NCBI GenBank assembly: GCA_002840015.1
Contig: PGZE01000011.1
Location: 108,284 to 172,283 of the forward strand
Reading direction: 5' to 3'
DNA: 64,000 bases
Source: Gammaproteobacteria bacterium HGW-Gammaproteobacteria-2
Lineage (GTDB): Bacteria > Pseudomonadota > Gammaproteobacteria > Xanthomonadales > Xanthomonadaceae
Shown one piece after another: positions 9,550 to 19,105 of this stretch (within the stretch, counting starts at the first letter, position 1; each line of letters begins with the position of its first letter). A program made the position numbers and the translations under genes. The notes under the pieces are model-generated. The model made no database searches. It was not told where the DNA came from and saw nothing but the letters and a program-made list of their open reading frames with translations.

Positions 9550-9605
9550 TCAGCGGCGACCAGGTGTCGTCAGCTTTGCTGCCCGGATGCGTTGGCGGCT
9601 GTCAA

Positions 9606-9989
9606 TTATTGACGCGCGCTGTCTTGTGGGTTGCCGGTTGGCGGCTTGACGGTGGCTTGTGCCGTGCGCGGCGGTGGTGGTGGGTTGGCGTTGGGGTTGC
9701 TGGCCATCGCAGCTCGAACCATTAGATGAGCACTCACTGGCGCGGTCAGAAACAAAAACACCGAGATCAGCAACTCACGCAGGCCAAGGCCATCACCGAG
9801 CACGCTGTGCTGCAAAATTGACGCCAGCAAGATACCGCCGACGCCAAGTGTGGTGGCTTTGGTGGGGCCATGAAGTCGTTTGAGAAAGTCCGACAGCTTG
9901 GCCAGCCCGATCGAGCCGACGAGGGAAAAGAATCCGCCGATCAGCAAAAGGGCCGCGATCAGGACTTCGACGAGCGTGGGCATGATCAT
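9606..9989 (-). CDS. mrpG: Mrp/Pha cation:proton antiporter subunit G
   Basis: This is the last gene of the Mrp operon. It is a small membrane subunit of 127 residues with three helices and the family motif KLSDFLKRLHGPTKATTLG. A proline-rich cytoplasmic tail (NANPPPPPRTAQATVKPP) is longer than usual. Its start overlaps mrpF by 4 bases. It ends 57 bases from the convergent exchanger gene. Confidence 0.92.
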   Translation of the reverse strand: MIMPTLVEVLIAALLLIGGFFSLVGSIGLAKLSDFLKRLHGPTKATTLGVGGILLASILQHSVLGDGLGLRELLISVFLFLTAPVSAHLMVRAAMASNPNANPPPPPRTAQATVKPPTGNPQDSARQ

Positions 9990-10285
9990 TCGATGATGTC
10001 CCGACGCATCACGTACTTCGACAACGCCACGGTGCCGACGAAGCCAAGCATTGCGATCACCAGCGCAACCTCGAAATACATGCTGGTGCCCATGCGGATG
10101 CCAAACAAGATCACCAGCGCGACGGTGTTGATGTACAGGGTGTCCAGCGCCAGGATGCGATCAGGCACGGTAGGCCCGCGCAGCAGCCGCCACAGGTTGA
10201 GCAGCATCGCCAGGCCGATCATGGCCATCACCAGTGACAAGGTGTGGTGAACCAGTGGAGCGTGGATCGGAAGGGTGTCGATCAT
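9986..10285 (-). CDS. mrpF: Mrp/Pha cation:proton antiporter subunit F
   Basis: A 99-residue, three-helix subunit with the family core RLLRGPTVPDRILALDT. It overlaps both neighbours by 4 bases, the arrangement typical of translational coupling. It is required together with the other subunits for Na+(K+)/H+ exchange in the inner membrane. Confidence 0.93.
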   Translation of the reverse strand: MIDTLPIHAPLVHHTLSLVMAMIGLAMLLNLWRLLRGPTVPDRILALDTLYINTVALVILFGIRMGTSMYFEVALVIAMLGFVGTVALSKYVMRRDIIE

Positions 10286-10797
10286 GAAAAAATCTCCCGC
10301 AGCGGATTTTCATAACGCTGTTTGATCTGCAGGATTTGCTCCTCGGCATCAGCCAGGTTGAAGCAATGCACCAGCAGAAATTTACGGTCCTCAGTCAGGT
10401 CAGCTGATAGCGTGCCCGGGGTCATGGTGATGATGCCGGCCAGAGTGGTGATGGCATGGCTGTTGGTCAAGTCGAGCGGCACCCAGACGAAGGCGGGGGT
10501 GAGTGCTGATTCCGGCCCAAGGATTCGTCGTGCCACCTCAATGTTGGACATGATGATGTCCCACAGCACAATGACGGCCAAGCGAGCAGCTATGCGCGGT
10601 TTGCGCAGCCCGGCATGCTCGCTGCGCAACCGCTGCGCGATTGACGGCAGTAGCAGGCCGAGTATTGCCGCCGTGAGCAAGTGCGCTGGCGCAAGCGAAT
10701 TGACGAGCAGCAGCCAGACAACGGCAACACTGATGCTCAGTGCAGGTGATGAAAGCCACTTGCGGGTCGGGGGCGTGTCACGCGGGGGGTGGTTCAT
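10282..10797 (-). CDS. mrpE: Mrp/Pha cation:proton antiporter subunit E
   Basis: 171 residues from ATG at 10797, chosen because it overlaps the mrpD stop as ATGA and gives normal MrpE length. Two N-terminal helices are followed by a cytoplasmic part with the family signature TNSHAITTLAGIITMTPGT and a C-terminal HCFNL segment. It is a structural subunit of the Mrp complex. Confidence 0.92.
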   Translation of the reverse strand: MNHPPRDTPPTRKWLSSPALSISVAVVWLLLVNSLAPAHLLTAAILGLLLPSIAQRLRSEHAGLRKPRIAARLAVIVLWDIIMSNIEVARRILGPESALTPAFVWVPLDLTNSHAITTLAGIITMTPGTLSADLTEDRKFLLVHCFNLADAEEQILQIKQRYENPLREIFS

Positions 10798-12335
10798 TGC
10801 CGGATGCCTTTGGCCGGTGGTAATGGCTGTGCGGTGCGCACGGCTTCTCGGTATTGGGCCGGGTCTGCAAGCTGGGCTGCGGTGGCGGTGGTGAAGCGCA
10901 GCACCGGTGCTGCGGCAACTGCGAGGAGGATGCCCAGCGCCAGTAAAATACCCGTGCCGGCAATCTCCAAACCCGCCAGCGCCGGCGTAGGCTCTACTGG
11001 TGCGGCTTGCGCCGGCTCGGGTCGGCGCCAAAAGACGTAGCTACCCGCGCGCGCCAATGCCAGCAGCACCAGCAAACTGCTGAGCAAAATCACCGGCCAT
11101 AGCCAAGCTGCCTGAGCCGAGTTCATGCTGGCCAGCAAACTGAGCTTTCCGATAAATCCCGATAGCGGTGGCATTCCGGCAACGCTCATAGCAGCGAGCA
11201 CGTACAGTGTGCCAAGCAAGGCTGCGTGGTGCATCGTGCTGAGTCGATGCAGGCTGTCACCCGTACCCGCACGCTGTTGGCCGACCAGGTCGGCGATGAG
11301 AAACAATGCGGCACCCACCAGGCTGGAGTGCAGCAGGTAGTACAGGCCAGCAGCGAAGGCGGGAGTGTTGTTCAGCGCGGTGGCGATGAATACGGTTGCT
11401 GCCGAGCCGATGATCAGATAGGCCGCCAGCGTGCGCAGTGATCGTGCGGCCAACGCACCGAGTGCCGACAATACCAAGGTTATTGCGGCTGCGGGCATTA
11501 GCCAGGCGATAGCCAGGTTGCTGGCAACCCCCGCATCGGTGCCAAATACGAGGGTGAAAACCCGCACAACAGCATAAACGCCAACCTTGGTCATGATGGC
11601 GAAGAGTGCAGCCACGGCGGCCGGCGCGCGCATGTAGGTTTGGGGTAACCAGAAATACAGCGGCAGCAACGCCGCCTTGGAACAAAACACCACCAGCAAC
11701 AGCAGGCCGGCAGCGCGGATCAGGCCGGCATCAGCCGGCGGCATCTGCGCTACGCGGTACGCCATCTCGGCCATGTTCAGGGTGCCGGTCAAGCCATAAA
11801 GCAAACCGAGCGCCACCAGAAACAGCAGCGAAGCGGTGATGTTGAAGGCGACATAGTGCAGGCCGGCGCGCATGCGCAAACCCTTGCCACCGCTGAGCAG
11901 CAGGCCGTACGACGCGATCAGCAGCATCTCGAAGAACACGAACAGGTTGAACAAGTCGCCGGTCAGGAATGCGCCATTGAGCCCGGCCAACTGAAGCTGG
12001 AAAAGTGCATGAAAATGCGGCGCGCGCTTGTCCGAGCCGCTGCTGGCGTAAAGCAGTGCGCACCCTGCCAACAGCGTGGTAGCAGTCAGCATCAGCACGG
12101 TCAGCCGATCCACCACCAGCGCGATACCCAGATGCGCGGGCCAGTTGCCGAGCAGATATACGGTGATTTCGCCCGCGTTGGCTGGGCCTAGCAGGAGCAA
12201 GACGCTGAGCGCGATGCTTGCCATACCCGTCCAGGCGAGGATGCGCTGGGCAGTCATGCCGTGGCGTTCGAACATCAACATCAACGCCGCACATGCCAGC
12301 GGTATGACGATGGGCAGCACCGGCAAATGATTCAT
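10794..12335 (-). CDS. mrpD: Mrp/Pha cation:proton antiporter subunit D
   Basis: This 513-residue polytopic protein of the NuoM/NuoN proton-translocating family is one of the two large antiporter subunits. The motif DLFNLFVFFEMLLIASYGLL contains the membrane Glu typical of this family, and a Lys-bearing helix follows at FCSKAALLPLYFWLP. It overlaps mrpC and mrpE by 4 bases each. Confidence 0.95.
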   Translation of the reverse strand: MNHLPVLPIVIPLACAALMLMFERHGMTAQRILAWTGMASIALSVLLLLGPANAGEITVYLLGNWPAHLGIALVVDRLTVLMLTATTLLAGCALLYASSGSDKRAPHFHALFQLQLAGLNGAFLTGDLFNLFVFFEMLLIASYGLLLSGGKGLRMRAGLHYVAFNITASLLFLVALGLLYGLTGTLNMAEMAYRVAQMPPADAGLIRAAGLLLLVVFCSKAALLPLYFWLPQTYMRAPAAVAALFAIMTKVGVYAVVRVFTLVFGTDAGVASNLAIAWLMPAAAITLVLSALGALAARSLRTLAAYLIIGSAATVFIATALNNTPAFAAGLYYLLHSSLVGAALFLIADLVGQQRAGTGDSLHRLSTMHHAALLGTLYVLAAMSVAGMPPLSGFIGKLSLLASMNSAQAAWLWPVILLSSLLVLLALARAGSYVFWRRPEPAQAAPVEPTPALAGLEIAGTGILLALGILLAVAAAPVLRFTTATAAQLADPAQYREAVRTAQPLPPAKGIRQ

Positions 12336-12700
12336 CGTTTGGTTTCCGCCGCGTCGTTGTGGTCAGGCTCGTGGCCGTCAACATGATCGCTGCCGCTGTC
12401 GGCGCGGTTGCGGATGGCCACCACCAGCAGTACCGCTGTCATGGCAAAGCTAATCACGATTGCGGTCAGCACCAGTGCTTGCGGAAGTGGATCGGCGTAG
12501 TTGGCCAGAGTGCTTGTCAATGAGGGGTTCAGTACCGGTGGTTTTCCGGTCACCAATCGACCCATGGTGAAGATCAGCAGGTTGATCGCGTAGGAGAGCA
12601 AGGTCAGCCCCAGAATCAGATCAAAGCTGCGGGCACGCAGCAGCAGATAGACGCCGGCAGCGATCAGGATACCGATGGCTGATGAGAGTGCCAGTTCCAT
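12332..12700 (-). CDS. mrpC: Mrp/Pha cation:proton antiporter subunit C
   Basis: A NuoK-like subunit of 122 residues with three helices (GVYLLLRARSFDLILGLTL and ALVLTAIVISFAMTA). The hydrophilic His/Asp-rich tail (DHVDGHEPDHNDAAETKR) is an accessory feature. Its start codon shares one base with the mrpA stop. Confidence 0.93.
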   Translation of the reverse strand: MELALSSAIGILIAAGVYLLLRARSFDLILGLTLLSYAINLLIFTMGRLVTGKPPVLNPSLTSTLANYADPLPQALVLTAIVISFAMTAVLLVVAIRNRADSGSDHVDGHEPDHNDAAETKR

Positions 12701-15486
12701 CAGGTGGCTTCCTCGTGTGGGGTAGGCCCCGAGGCGGGGTTGCGGATGTGGCCCAGCATCGACAACATCAGTAGCGCGCTGCCAAAGACGACCAGATACA
12801 CACCGATATCGAACGCCATGGCGCTGGCCAATGGGATTTCGCCCAGCACCGGCAAATACGGATGGCCGTGCGCGCTGGTCATGAACGGATAGCCAAGGAT
12901 GAAGCTGCCAATACCCGTGAGCAATGCTGCGATCAAGCCCATGCCGATAAAGGCGGTGTAGTTCAGGCCGAGGCGGTGATCGACCCGTTGGCTGCCCGAC
13001 ACCAGATATTGCAGCAGCAATGGTACTGCCAGCACCAGGCCGGCGATGAAGCCGCCGCCAGGCAGGTTGTGGCCGCGCAGGAAGAAATAGATCGATACCG
13101 CAACGGCCAACGGCAGCAGCAGTTGCGCGACCACGGCTGGAATCACCATGCGCGGCGGTGGCCCGGCAATCACCTCGTCGCGGCGCAGCCGAACCTGTCG
13201 CAGTAGCGCATGCACAACCAGGCCAGCAATACCGAACACCGTGATTTCGCCCAAGGTATCAAAACCACGGAAGTCAACCAGGATGACGTTGACGACATTG
13301 CTGCCTCCGCCTTCGGACAACGAGCGTGCGAGCATTTCACCGGCAACGGTATCCAAAGGCCGGGTCAGTATCGCGTACACCAGCGTCGCTACGCCGGTGC
13401 CGGCAAGCAACGCAATCACACCATCGCGTAGTCGCCGTGGCAATGGTTCGGGTCGCAGTGGTGCATGCTGCGGCAGGTAATTGAGCGCCAGCAACATCAT
13501 CGCGATGGTGATCATTTCCACCAACAATTGAGTCAGCGCCAGGTCGGGTGCCGACAGCAGAACAAAGCCCAGGCTGACCGCCAGCCCGACGACGCCGATT
13601 ACAACCAAAGCACTCAGGCGTTGCTGGTGAAACCACACCGTGGCTACGGTCGCGACAACACCGATCACCCAGAGCAATACACCGAGCATCGGCAATGGCT
13701 GCCCTGCGCGCAACGGGCTGAGCGAGTGCGCGCCGAGAAAGGGGGCTGCACCAAGTATCAACGCAGCCAGTACCAACAGACCGAGATAGCGTTGCAGGCT
13801 TCCGTTCTCCAGCCGAGCTCTGAGCGCTACGGATATGCCGATAATCTGGTTGATCTTCCAGCGATATATGCGCTGCCCAAAGGATGTTTGCACCATCCCG
13901 TGCAGGTCGAACAGGCGGCGCAAACCGAAGTACATCAGCAAGCCGCCAACCACGCCAGCAAGGCTCATCAGCAAGGGCATGCTCAACCCATGCCAAATCG
14001 CCAGACTGTACTCGGGCAGGCGATCCCCCAGCACGCCGAAGGCGGCGATATTGAGGGCCGGTGCAATCAATAGTGCGGGCACGATGCCAACTGCCAGGCA
14101 CAGTAACGCCAGCACTTCCACCGGAATGCGCATCCAGCGTGGAATCGGGTGCGGCTCTTCTTCCAGCGCGCGAGGCCCGCGACCAAAGAAGGTGTCGTGG
14201 ACAAAACGCAGGCTGTATGCAACGCCCATGATGGCTGCCAGCAACGCGGCGCTGCTAATCGCGATGCGGAACATCGGATGACCCTGTATTTCGAGCGCCT
14301 CGGCGAAGAACATCTCCTTGGACAAAAAACCATTGAGCAGTGGAATGCCGGCCATGGCCAAAGCCGCCACGATCGCAAGCACGGTGGTGTGTGGCATCAA
14401 CTTCCATAACCCGCCCATACGGCGCATGTCGCGGGTGCCGGTTTCATGGTCGATGATGCCAGCCGCCATGAACAGCGACGCCTTGAACGTGGCATGGTTG
14501 AGGATGTGGAAAAGCCCGGCAACCACGGCCATCGGAGTTGAGAGGCCGAAAAGCAGTGTGATCAGGCCAAGGTGCGAAATCGTGGAATACGCCAGCAAGC
14601 CTTTCAGGTCGTGCTGAAAGATGGCGTTCCAGGCGCCAATCAGAAGGGTGATGGCACCAACGCCACTGACCACGTAAAAAAACAAATCACTACCGGCCAG
14701 CGCCGGATGCAGGCGCGCCAGCAAGAACACGCCAGCCTTGACCATCGTCGCTGAGTGCAGATACGCCGACACCGGCGTTGGTGCCGCCATGGCGTGCGGC
14801 AGCCAGAAATGGAATGGGAATTGCGCGCTCTTGGTGAATACTGCCAGCAAAACCAACCCCAGTACTGCTGGATACAGCGGGTCTGCGAGTATTTGCGGGC
14901 CGGCATTGAGCACGACATCCAACTCGTAGCTGCCAACGATACGGCCGATCAACAACACGCCACCAAGCAAAGCCAAACCACCGGCCCCGGTGATCACCAG
15001 CGCCATCTTGGCGCCCTCACGCGCGTCGTCGCGGCTGTACCAGAACCCGATCAGCAGGAACGAACTCAGGCTGGTCAGCTCCCAGAACACCACCAGCAAG
15101 ATCAGATTGCCAGAGATCACCATGCCCAGCATTGCACCCATGAACAGCAACAGGTAGGCGAAAAAACGCGCAGCGCTATCGTTTCTGTCCAGGTAATAGT
15201 GGGCATACATCACAATCAGCCCGCCGATACCCAGGACCAGGCCAGCAAACATCCAGGCCAGCCCGTCAATGCGCAGGCTCAGCGCCAGGCCAGCCTGAGG
15301 AATCCACGGCAAGGTGCTGCGCACCACTTCGCCAGCCATGATTTGCGGCGTAATCAAGGCCAGCATCAGCAAGCCAAGCAGCGGTGCCAAGCTGGCGATT
15401 TGCGCGATGCGCGTGCGCGAAGCGTGCCGCGCCAGTGCTACCAGGATGGCGGTCACAAAAGGTGTGGCTAGCAGTGCCTCAAGCAT
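12700..15486 (-). CDS. mrpA: Mrp/Pha antiporter subunit A fused to subunit B
   Basis: First gene of the six-gene antiporter operon, 928 residues. Residues about 1-640 form a NuoL-like channel protein with the conserved VFWELTSLSSFLLIGFWY and KSAQFPFHFWLPHAM segments. Residues about 650-780 are the MrpA C-terminal extension (APDLALTQLLVE). From about 790 to the end lies an MrpB-like domain (FFLRGHNLPGGGFIAGLV). Fusion of A and B is the normal state in proteobacterial Pha systems. The ATG is preceded by CAGAGGT. The complex exports Na+ or K+ in exchange for protons and serves pH and salt homeostasis. Confidence 0.95.
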   Translation of the reverse strand: MLEALLATPFVTAILVALARHASRTRIAQIASLAPLLGLLMLALITPQIMAGEVVRSTLPWIPQAGLALSLRIDGLAWMFAGLVLGIGGLIVMYAHYYLDRNDSAARFFAYLLLFMGAMLGMVISGNLILLVVFWELTSLSSFLLIGFWYSRDDAREGAKMALVITGAGGLALLGGVLLIGRIVGSYELDVVLNAGPQILADPLYPAVLGLVLLAVFTKSAQFPFHFWLPHAMAAPTPVSAYLHSATMVKAGVFLLARLHPALAGSDLFFYVVSGVGAITLLIGAWNAIFQHDLKGLLAYSTISHLGLITLLFGLSTPMAVVAGLFHILNHATFKASLFMAAGIIDHETGTRDMRRMGGLWKLMPHTTVLAIVAALAMAGIPLLNGFLSKEMFFAEALEIQGHPMFRIAISSAALLAAIMGVAYSLRFVHDTFFGRGPRALEEEPHPIPRWMRIPVEVLALLCLAVGIVPALLIAPALNIAAFGVLGDRLPEYSLAIWHGLSMPLLMSLAGVVGGLLMYFGLRRLFDLHGMVQTSFGQRIYRWKINQIIGISVALRARLENGSLQRYLGLLVLAALILGAAPFLGAHSLSPLRAGQPLPMLGVLLWVIGVVATVATVWFHQQRLSALVVIGVVGLAVSLGFVLLSAPDLALTQLLVEMITIAMMLLALNYLPQHAPLRPEPLPRRLRDGVIALLAGTGVATLVYAILTRPLDTVAGEMLARSLSEGGGSNVVNVILVDFRGFDTLGEITVFGIAGLVVHALLRQVRLRRDEVIAGPPPRMVIPAVVAQLLLPLAVAVSIYFFLRGHNLPGGGFIAGLVLAVPLLLQYLVSGSQRVDHRLGLNYTAFIGMGLIAALLTGIGSFILGYPFMTSAHGHPYLPVLGEIPLASAMAFDIGVYLVVFGSALLMLSMLGHIRNPASGPTPHEEAT

Positions 15487-15622
15487 GAAACCTCTGACGA
15501 AATAGTGAGTTGTTGTTGCATTGTCGGCGGGTGTGGGCTGCGGTTGTCATGGTCGCACCGATGCTGCATCGATATCTTACCGCAGGCGCCGTGATGCACT
15601 GCCAGCTACACTTGCTTGCTGC

Positions 15623-15853
15623 TCAGCGCAGCAGCCCGTAGCTGACCGCGCTGACCGCAATCACGCCAAACAGATGCAGCGGCAGGCCGTGACGCAACAT
15701 CATGTGCGCTTGATAGCTGCTGCTGTCGAAAGCAATCGCATTGGCTGCGGTGGCTGCAACTCATAGCCGTAAGCCCCGGCAATTTCGGATGCGCTCAATA
15801 CACCGGTCAGCGGAAACATGGCCAGTGGCAGCAACGCGGTAATCGCATGCGGC
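15623..15853 (-). pseudogene. Remnant of an SLC13/DASS-type anion transporter
   Basis: Read on the minus strand, bases 15853 to about 15765 translate as HAITALLPLAMFPLTGVLSA and on to SEIAGAYGYE, an internal DASS transporter segment. In another frame, about 15760 to 15623 give AATAANAIAFDSSSYQAHMM followed by HGLPLHLFGVIAVSAVSYGL and a stop, the C-terminus of the same family. Most of the gene between the two pieces is gone and the frame is broken. It lies upstream of mrpA on the same strand. Substrate is unknown. Confidence 0.7.
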
Positions 15854-15865
15854 TATGCTGTGACA

Positions 15866-16756
15866 ATGACGCAATCAACTATCGGGAAAAATCCACCGTA
15901 TCTGTTGCTCGGTGCCAGCGGTGCGGTGGGCTTGCGAGTGCTCGCGCGGTTGAGTGCGCGCGGTGACGAAATAACGGCGCTTAGCCGACAGCTGCGACCA
16001 CAGGCACAGGCAAACACGCAGTGGTATCAGCACAATGTCTACCACGATGACCCCAACGCCTTGCCAACGGCAGCGGTGGTAATCAGTGCCGGGCCACTCG
16101 ACGGCATGGCGGTATGGGCGGCGCGTGCAAATTGGCGCGAAGGAACGCGGCTGGTTGCGTTGTCATCGCTAAGCGCCGAAACCAAAGCCGATTCGGACAA
16201 TGCACAAGAGCGCGCGCTGGCACAGCGCCTGCGCGAATGCGAAGCCGCGCTGTTGGCCTTGGGCAAAGCGCGCGGCTGGTTGGTCACCGTGATCCGCGCC
16301 AGTTTGATCTACGACCCGCAATCAGCGCAGTTGAGTCTGGATCAGTTGCTGGCATTGGCCAAGCGCATGCATTTCCTGCCCTTGCCGCGTGATGCCAACG
16401 GCTTGCGCCAACCGGTGCATGCCGACGATCTGGCGCAGGCGCTGCTGGCTTGTACGGCAAGTGATACCACCGCAGATGCGGTATTGCGCCTGGCTGGTGG
16501 CGAGAGAATTGCGTTTGCACAAATGGTGGCCCGCTACTTGGCAATGCACGGCGCAACAGCGCGGATCGTGTGGCTGCCGGGTTGGTCGGCGCGTATGTTG
16601 CAGGCGCTGTTGCCGTTGCTCGGTCGCCGTGGCCGTAGCATCGCATCACAGTTGGCGCGCAGCCGACACAACCTGGTCATCGACAACGGCGATTGGTTGC
16701 AAATCGGCGTCGCCCCGCGTTCCTTTTGCGCCCCGAAACGTGACGAGAGTGACTGA
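15866..16756 (+). CDS. NAD(P)-dependent nucleoside-diphosphate-sugar epimerase-like protein
   Basis: An atypical short-chain dehydrogenase of about 296 residues from the ATG at 15866. That start is chosen because the glycine-rich dinucleotide motif LLGASGAVGLRVLARL then sits near residue 13; an earlier in-frame ATG at 15818 would add 16 residues derived from the decayed transporter. SLSAETKADS, VIRASLIYDP and QPVHADDLAQALL are typical of the SDR_a group of sugar-nucleotide epimerase relatives. The classical YxxxK pair is not evident, so the reaction is unknown. Confidence 0.75.
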   Translation: MTQSTIGKNPPYLLLGASGAVGLRVLARLSARGDEITALSRQLRPQAQANTQWYQHNVYHDDPNALPTAAVVISAGPLDGMAVWAARANWREGTRLVALSSLSAETKADSDNAQERALAQRLRECEAALLALGKARGWLVTVIRASLIYDPQSAQLSLDQLLALAKRMHFLPLPRDANGLRQPVHADDLAQALLACTASDTTADAVLRLAGGERIAFAQMVARYLAMHGATARIVWLPGWSARMLQALLPLLGRRGRSIASQLARSRHNLVIDNGDWLQIGVAPRSFCAPKRDESD

Positions 16757-16895
16757 ACTGGCCGGTACAGTAGCGTGTTGCACTGCACAACACAGCCGCA
16801 CAAAAAATCCGTACGCTACAGCATTGCCGAAGTTGCAAAAGCGTTAATCGCGTTCGTTCGACAACCCGAAGTACCACTCCTGGGGGGATACACAA

Positions 16896-19082
16896 ATGAC
16901 ATTCCGCATTCTGATTGCCTTGTCGCTGACGGCGCTGCTTGCCGCATGTGGCGGTGGCTCCAACGATAGCCCGCGCGCAGTGCCTGCGCCTCCCGCCAAC
17001 AATCCTGGCGGCCCGCCGGTAACCAGTGTGCTGACCGCGCGCTTCGATCCAGCCGCTGGCACTATTCCGACACCAAACAATCTGCTGTTTCAGGGCACGA
17101 CGGATTTGACGCTGAATATTCCGGTGGCCAATCCGAACAACTTCGGCGACCCCACCGTTGCGCTCAACGCGCTTGATGGCTGGAGCACGGTGGCGCCGTG
17201 GTCGGCCAGTTTCTCGGCACCGCCGGCGCCGACTTCGGTAACGCCCGGTGGCTCGGTGCGCATGTTCAAGGTACGGCTCAGCGGCCCGGGTGGCGCAGTG
17301 ATCGGCATTGATGCAGAGCTGACCGGAGGCGTTGATTTTGTTACCGCGTTTGCCAGCAGCGACACCACCGGCCGCACGCTGGCCATCGTGCCGCTCAAGC
17401 CACTGGCGCAGATCAGCTCGTACATGGTGGTGCTCACCAATGGCATCGCCGATGCTGCCGGCAATGTGGCAACGCCGGACCAGACATATTTCATAACCAA
17501 GCGAACCTCACCGCTGGTGGTCAATGGCGTAAGCACCGAACCACTGCTGAGCAATGCCCAAGCCACCGCGCTTGAGCCGCTGCGGCAGTTGGTCAACTTC
17601 CAGGAAGCTGCGGCCGCAGGTGCAGGTATCCCGCGTGAAAACATTGTGTTGTCCTGGGTAGCCACTACCCAGAGCATCACGCCGGTGATGCAGACCTTGC
17701 GTGCCATCACCCAGCCGGGCGCCGTGGTGCTGGCGCCGACCGGGTTGAACATTCAGCAGGCGATCCCCAGCCTGCCGCCGATCGCCGACATCGTGGTCGG
17801 TTTCATCGACCTGCCGTATTACCTCGAAGCACCCTCGACACAAAACCCGACGGCGCCGCTGACCACGTTCTGGAAAGGTGCCGCCTGCGGCACCGTAGCG
17901 GCCTGCGGCGGTGCATTGGGCGCCAACAATCCATCCACTTTCTTGACCTTCCTCAACACCCGTCCGCTGGCAACTGGCACGGTGCGGGTGCCGGTGCTGA
18001 TGACGGTGCCCAATGCCGCGTCCGGCCGCACCAAGCCGGCCAATGGCTGGCCGCTGGTGATCTTCCAGCATGGCATTACCCGCAACCGCAGCGATGGCCT
18101 GGCAATTTCGGCGACCTTGGCCTCGCAAGGCTTCGCGATGGTGTCGATCGATCAGCCGCTGCACGGCATCACTCCGGCCGATACCGCACTGGCACCGTTC
18201 CGGGTCAACAACACGCCGTTCTTCGCCGCTGGCGCGCGTGAGCGTACTTTCGATGTCGATTTCGTCAACAACGCCACGGGAGCGCCGGGGGCGGACGGTA
18301 ACCCGGATGCTTCCGGTACCCACTCGATCAATCTGTCTTCGTTGCTGACCTCGCGTGACAACACCCGTCAGGCGATCGCCGACTTGTTCGTGCTGCGCGC
18401 CAGTGTGCCCAACATGAGCGTCGATGGCGATGCCACCGGCGATTTTGACAACAGCAACGTGTCGTTCGTTGGGCAATCGTTGGGCAGTATGGTAGGTACC
18501 GGCTTTGTTGCATTCGAACCCACCGTCAATGTGGCCGTGTTGTCGGTGCCGGGTGGTGGTATTGCCCAACTCCTCAATGGCTCGCCGACCTTCGGTCCAG
18601 TCATTCGTGCCGGTCTGGCAGGCAATGGTGTCAACGCCGGCACACCGGATTTTGATCGCTTCATGGGCGCAGCGCAGCAGGCTGTCGATTCCGCCGACCC
18701 GGTCAATTTTGCCGGCTTCGCTGCCAACAAGCGCATTTTGTTGCATGAAGTTGTTGGTGGCGGTGCTTTGACCGGTGGCGGCACCTCCTTGCCCGACCAG
18801 GTGATCCCAAATGCCGTCGCTGGCGCTCCGCTGGCTGGCACCGAGCCGCTGATCCGTGCGTTCGGTTTTGCCAGCATCACCGGCACCACCGCCAACGCGG
18901 CGGGTGTGCGCGGTGCGGTGCGTTTCATCCAGGGCAACCACGGTTCGATCCTGCAACCGGGCGCTGCTACCGCAGAGGCGCTGGCGGCAACGGTTGAAAT
19001 GCAGGGCCAGATGGCGAGCTTCCTGGTCAGCGGCGGTACCGCCGTACAGGTTGCCAACCCCACCGTGATTCGCACGCAGTAA
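16896..19082 (+). CDS. VolA/Pla-1-like extracellular lipase lipoprotein
   Basis: 728 residues with a lipoprotein signal ending LLAAC (acylated Cys18) and a Gly/Ser/Pro linker. Residues about 45-260 form the Ig-like N-terminal domain of the virulence-factor lipase family. An alpha/beta hydrolase domain follows with oxyanion-type FQHG, nucleophile Ser528 in GQSLG and a late His in QGNHGS. Vibrio VolA, a family member, is a surface lipoprotein that cleaves lysophosphatidylcholine to release fatty acid; the substrate here is inferred. A strong GGGGGGA ribosome site precedes the ATG. It leads the five-gene group 16896-26066. Confidence 0.85.
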   Translation: MTFRILIALSLTALLAACGGGSNDSPRAVPAPPANNPGGPPVTSVLTARFDPAAGTIPTPNNLLFQGTTDLTLNIPVANPNNFGDPTVALNALDGWSTVAPWSASFSAPPAPTSVTPGGSVRMFKVRLSGPGGAVIGIDAELTGGVDFVTAFASSDTTGRTLAIVPLKPLAQISSYMVVLTNGIADAAGNVATPDQTYFITKRTSPLVVNGVSTEPLLSNAQATALEPLRQLVNFQEAAAAGAGIPRENIVLSWVATTQSITPVMQTLRAITQPGAVVLAPTGLNIQQAIPSLPPIADIVVGFIDLPYYLEAPSTQNPTAPLTTFWKGAACGTVAACGGALGANNPSTFLTFLNTRPLATGTVRVPVLMTVPNAASGRTKPANGWPLVIFQHGITRNRSDGLAISATLASQGFAMVSIDQPLHGITPADTALAPFRVNNTPFFAAGARERTFDVDFVNNATGAPGADGNPDASGTHSINLSSLLTSRDNTRQAIADLFVLRASVPNMSVDGDATGDFDNSNVSFVGQSLGSMVGTGFVAFEPTVNVAVLSVPGGGIAQLLNGSPTFGPVIRAGLAGNGVNAGTPDFDRFMGAAQQAVDSADPVNFAGFAANKRILLHEVVGGGALTGGGTSLPDQVIPNAVAGAPLAGTEPLIRAFGFASITGTTANAAGVRGAVRFIQGNHGSILQPGAATAEALAATVEMQGQMASFLVSGGTAVQVANPTVIRTQ

Positions 19083-19105
19083 GCCCTGACCCGAGGACAG
19101 AGCAC

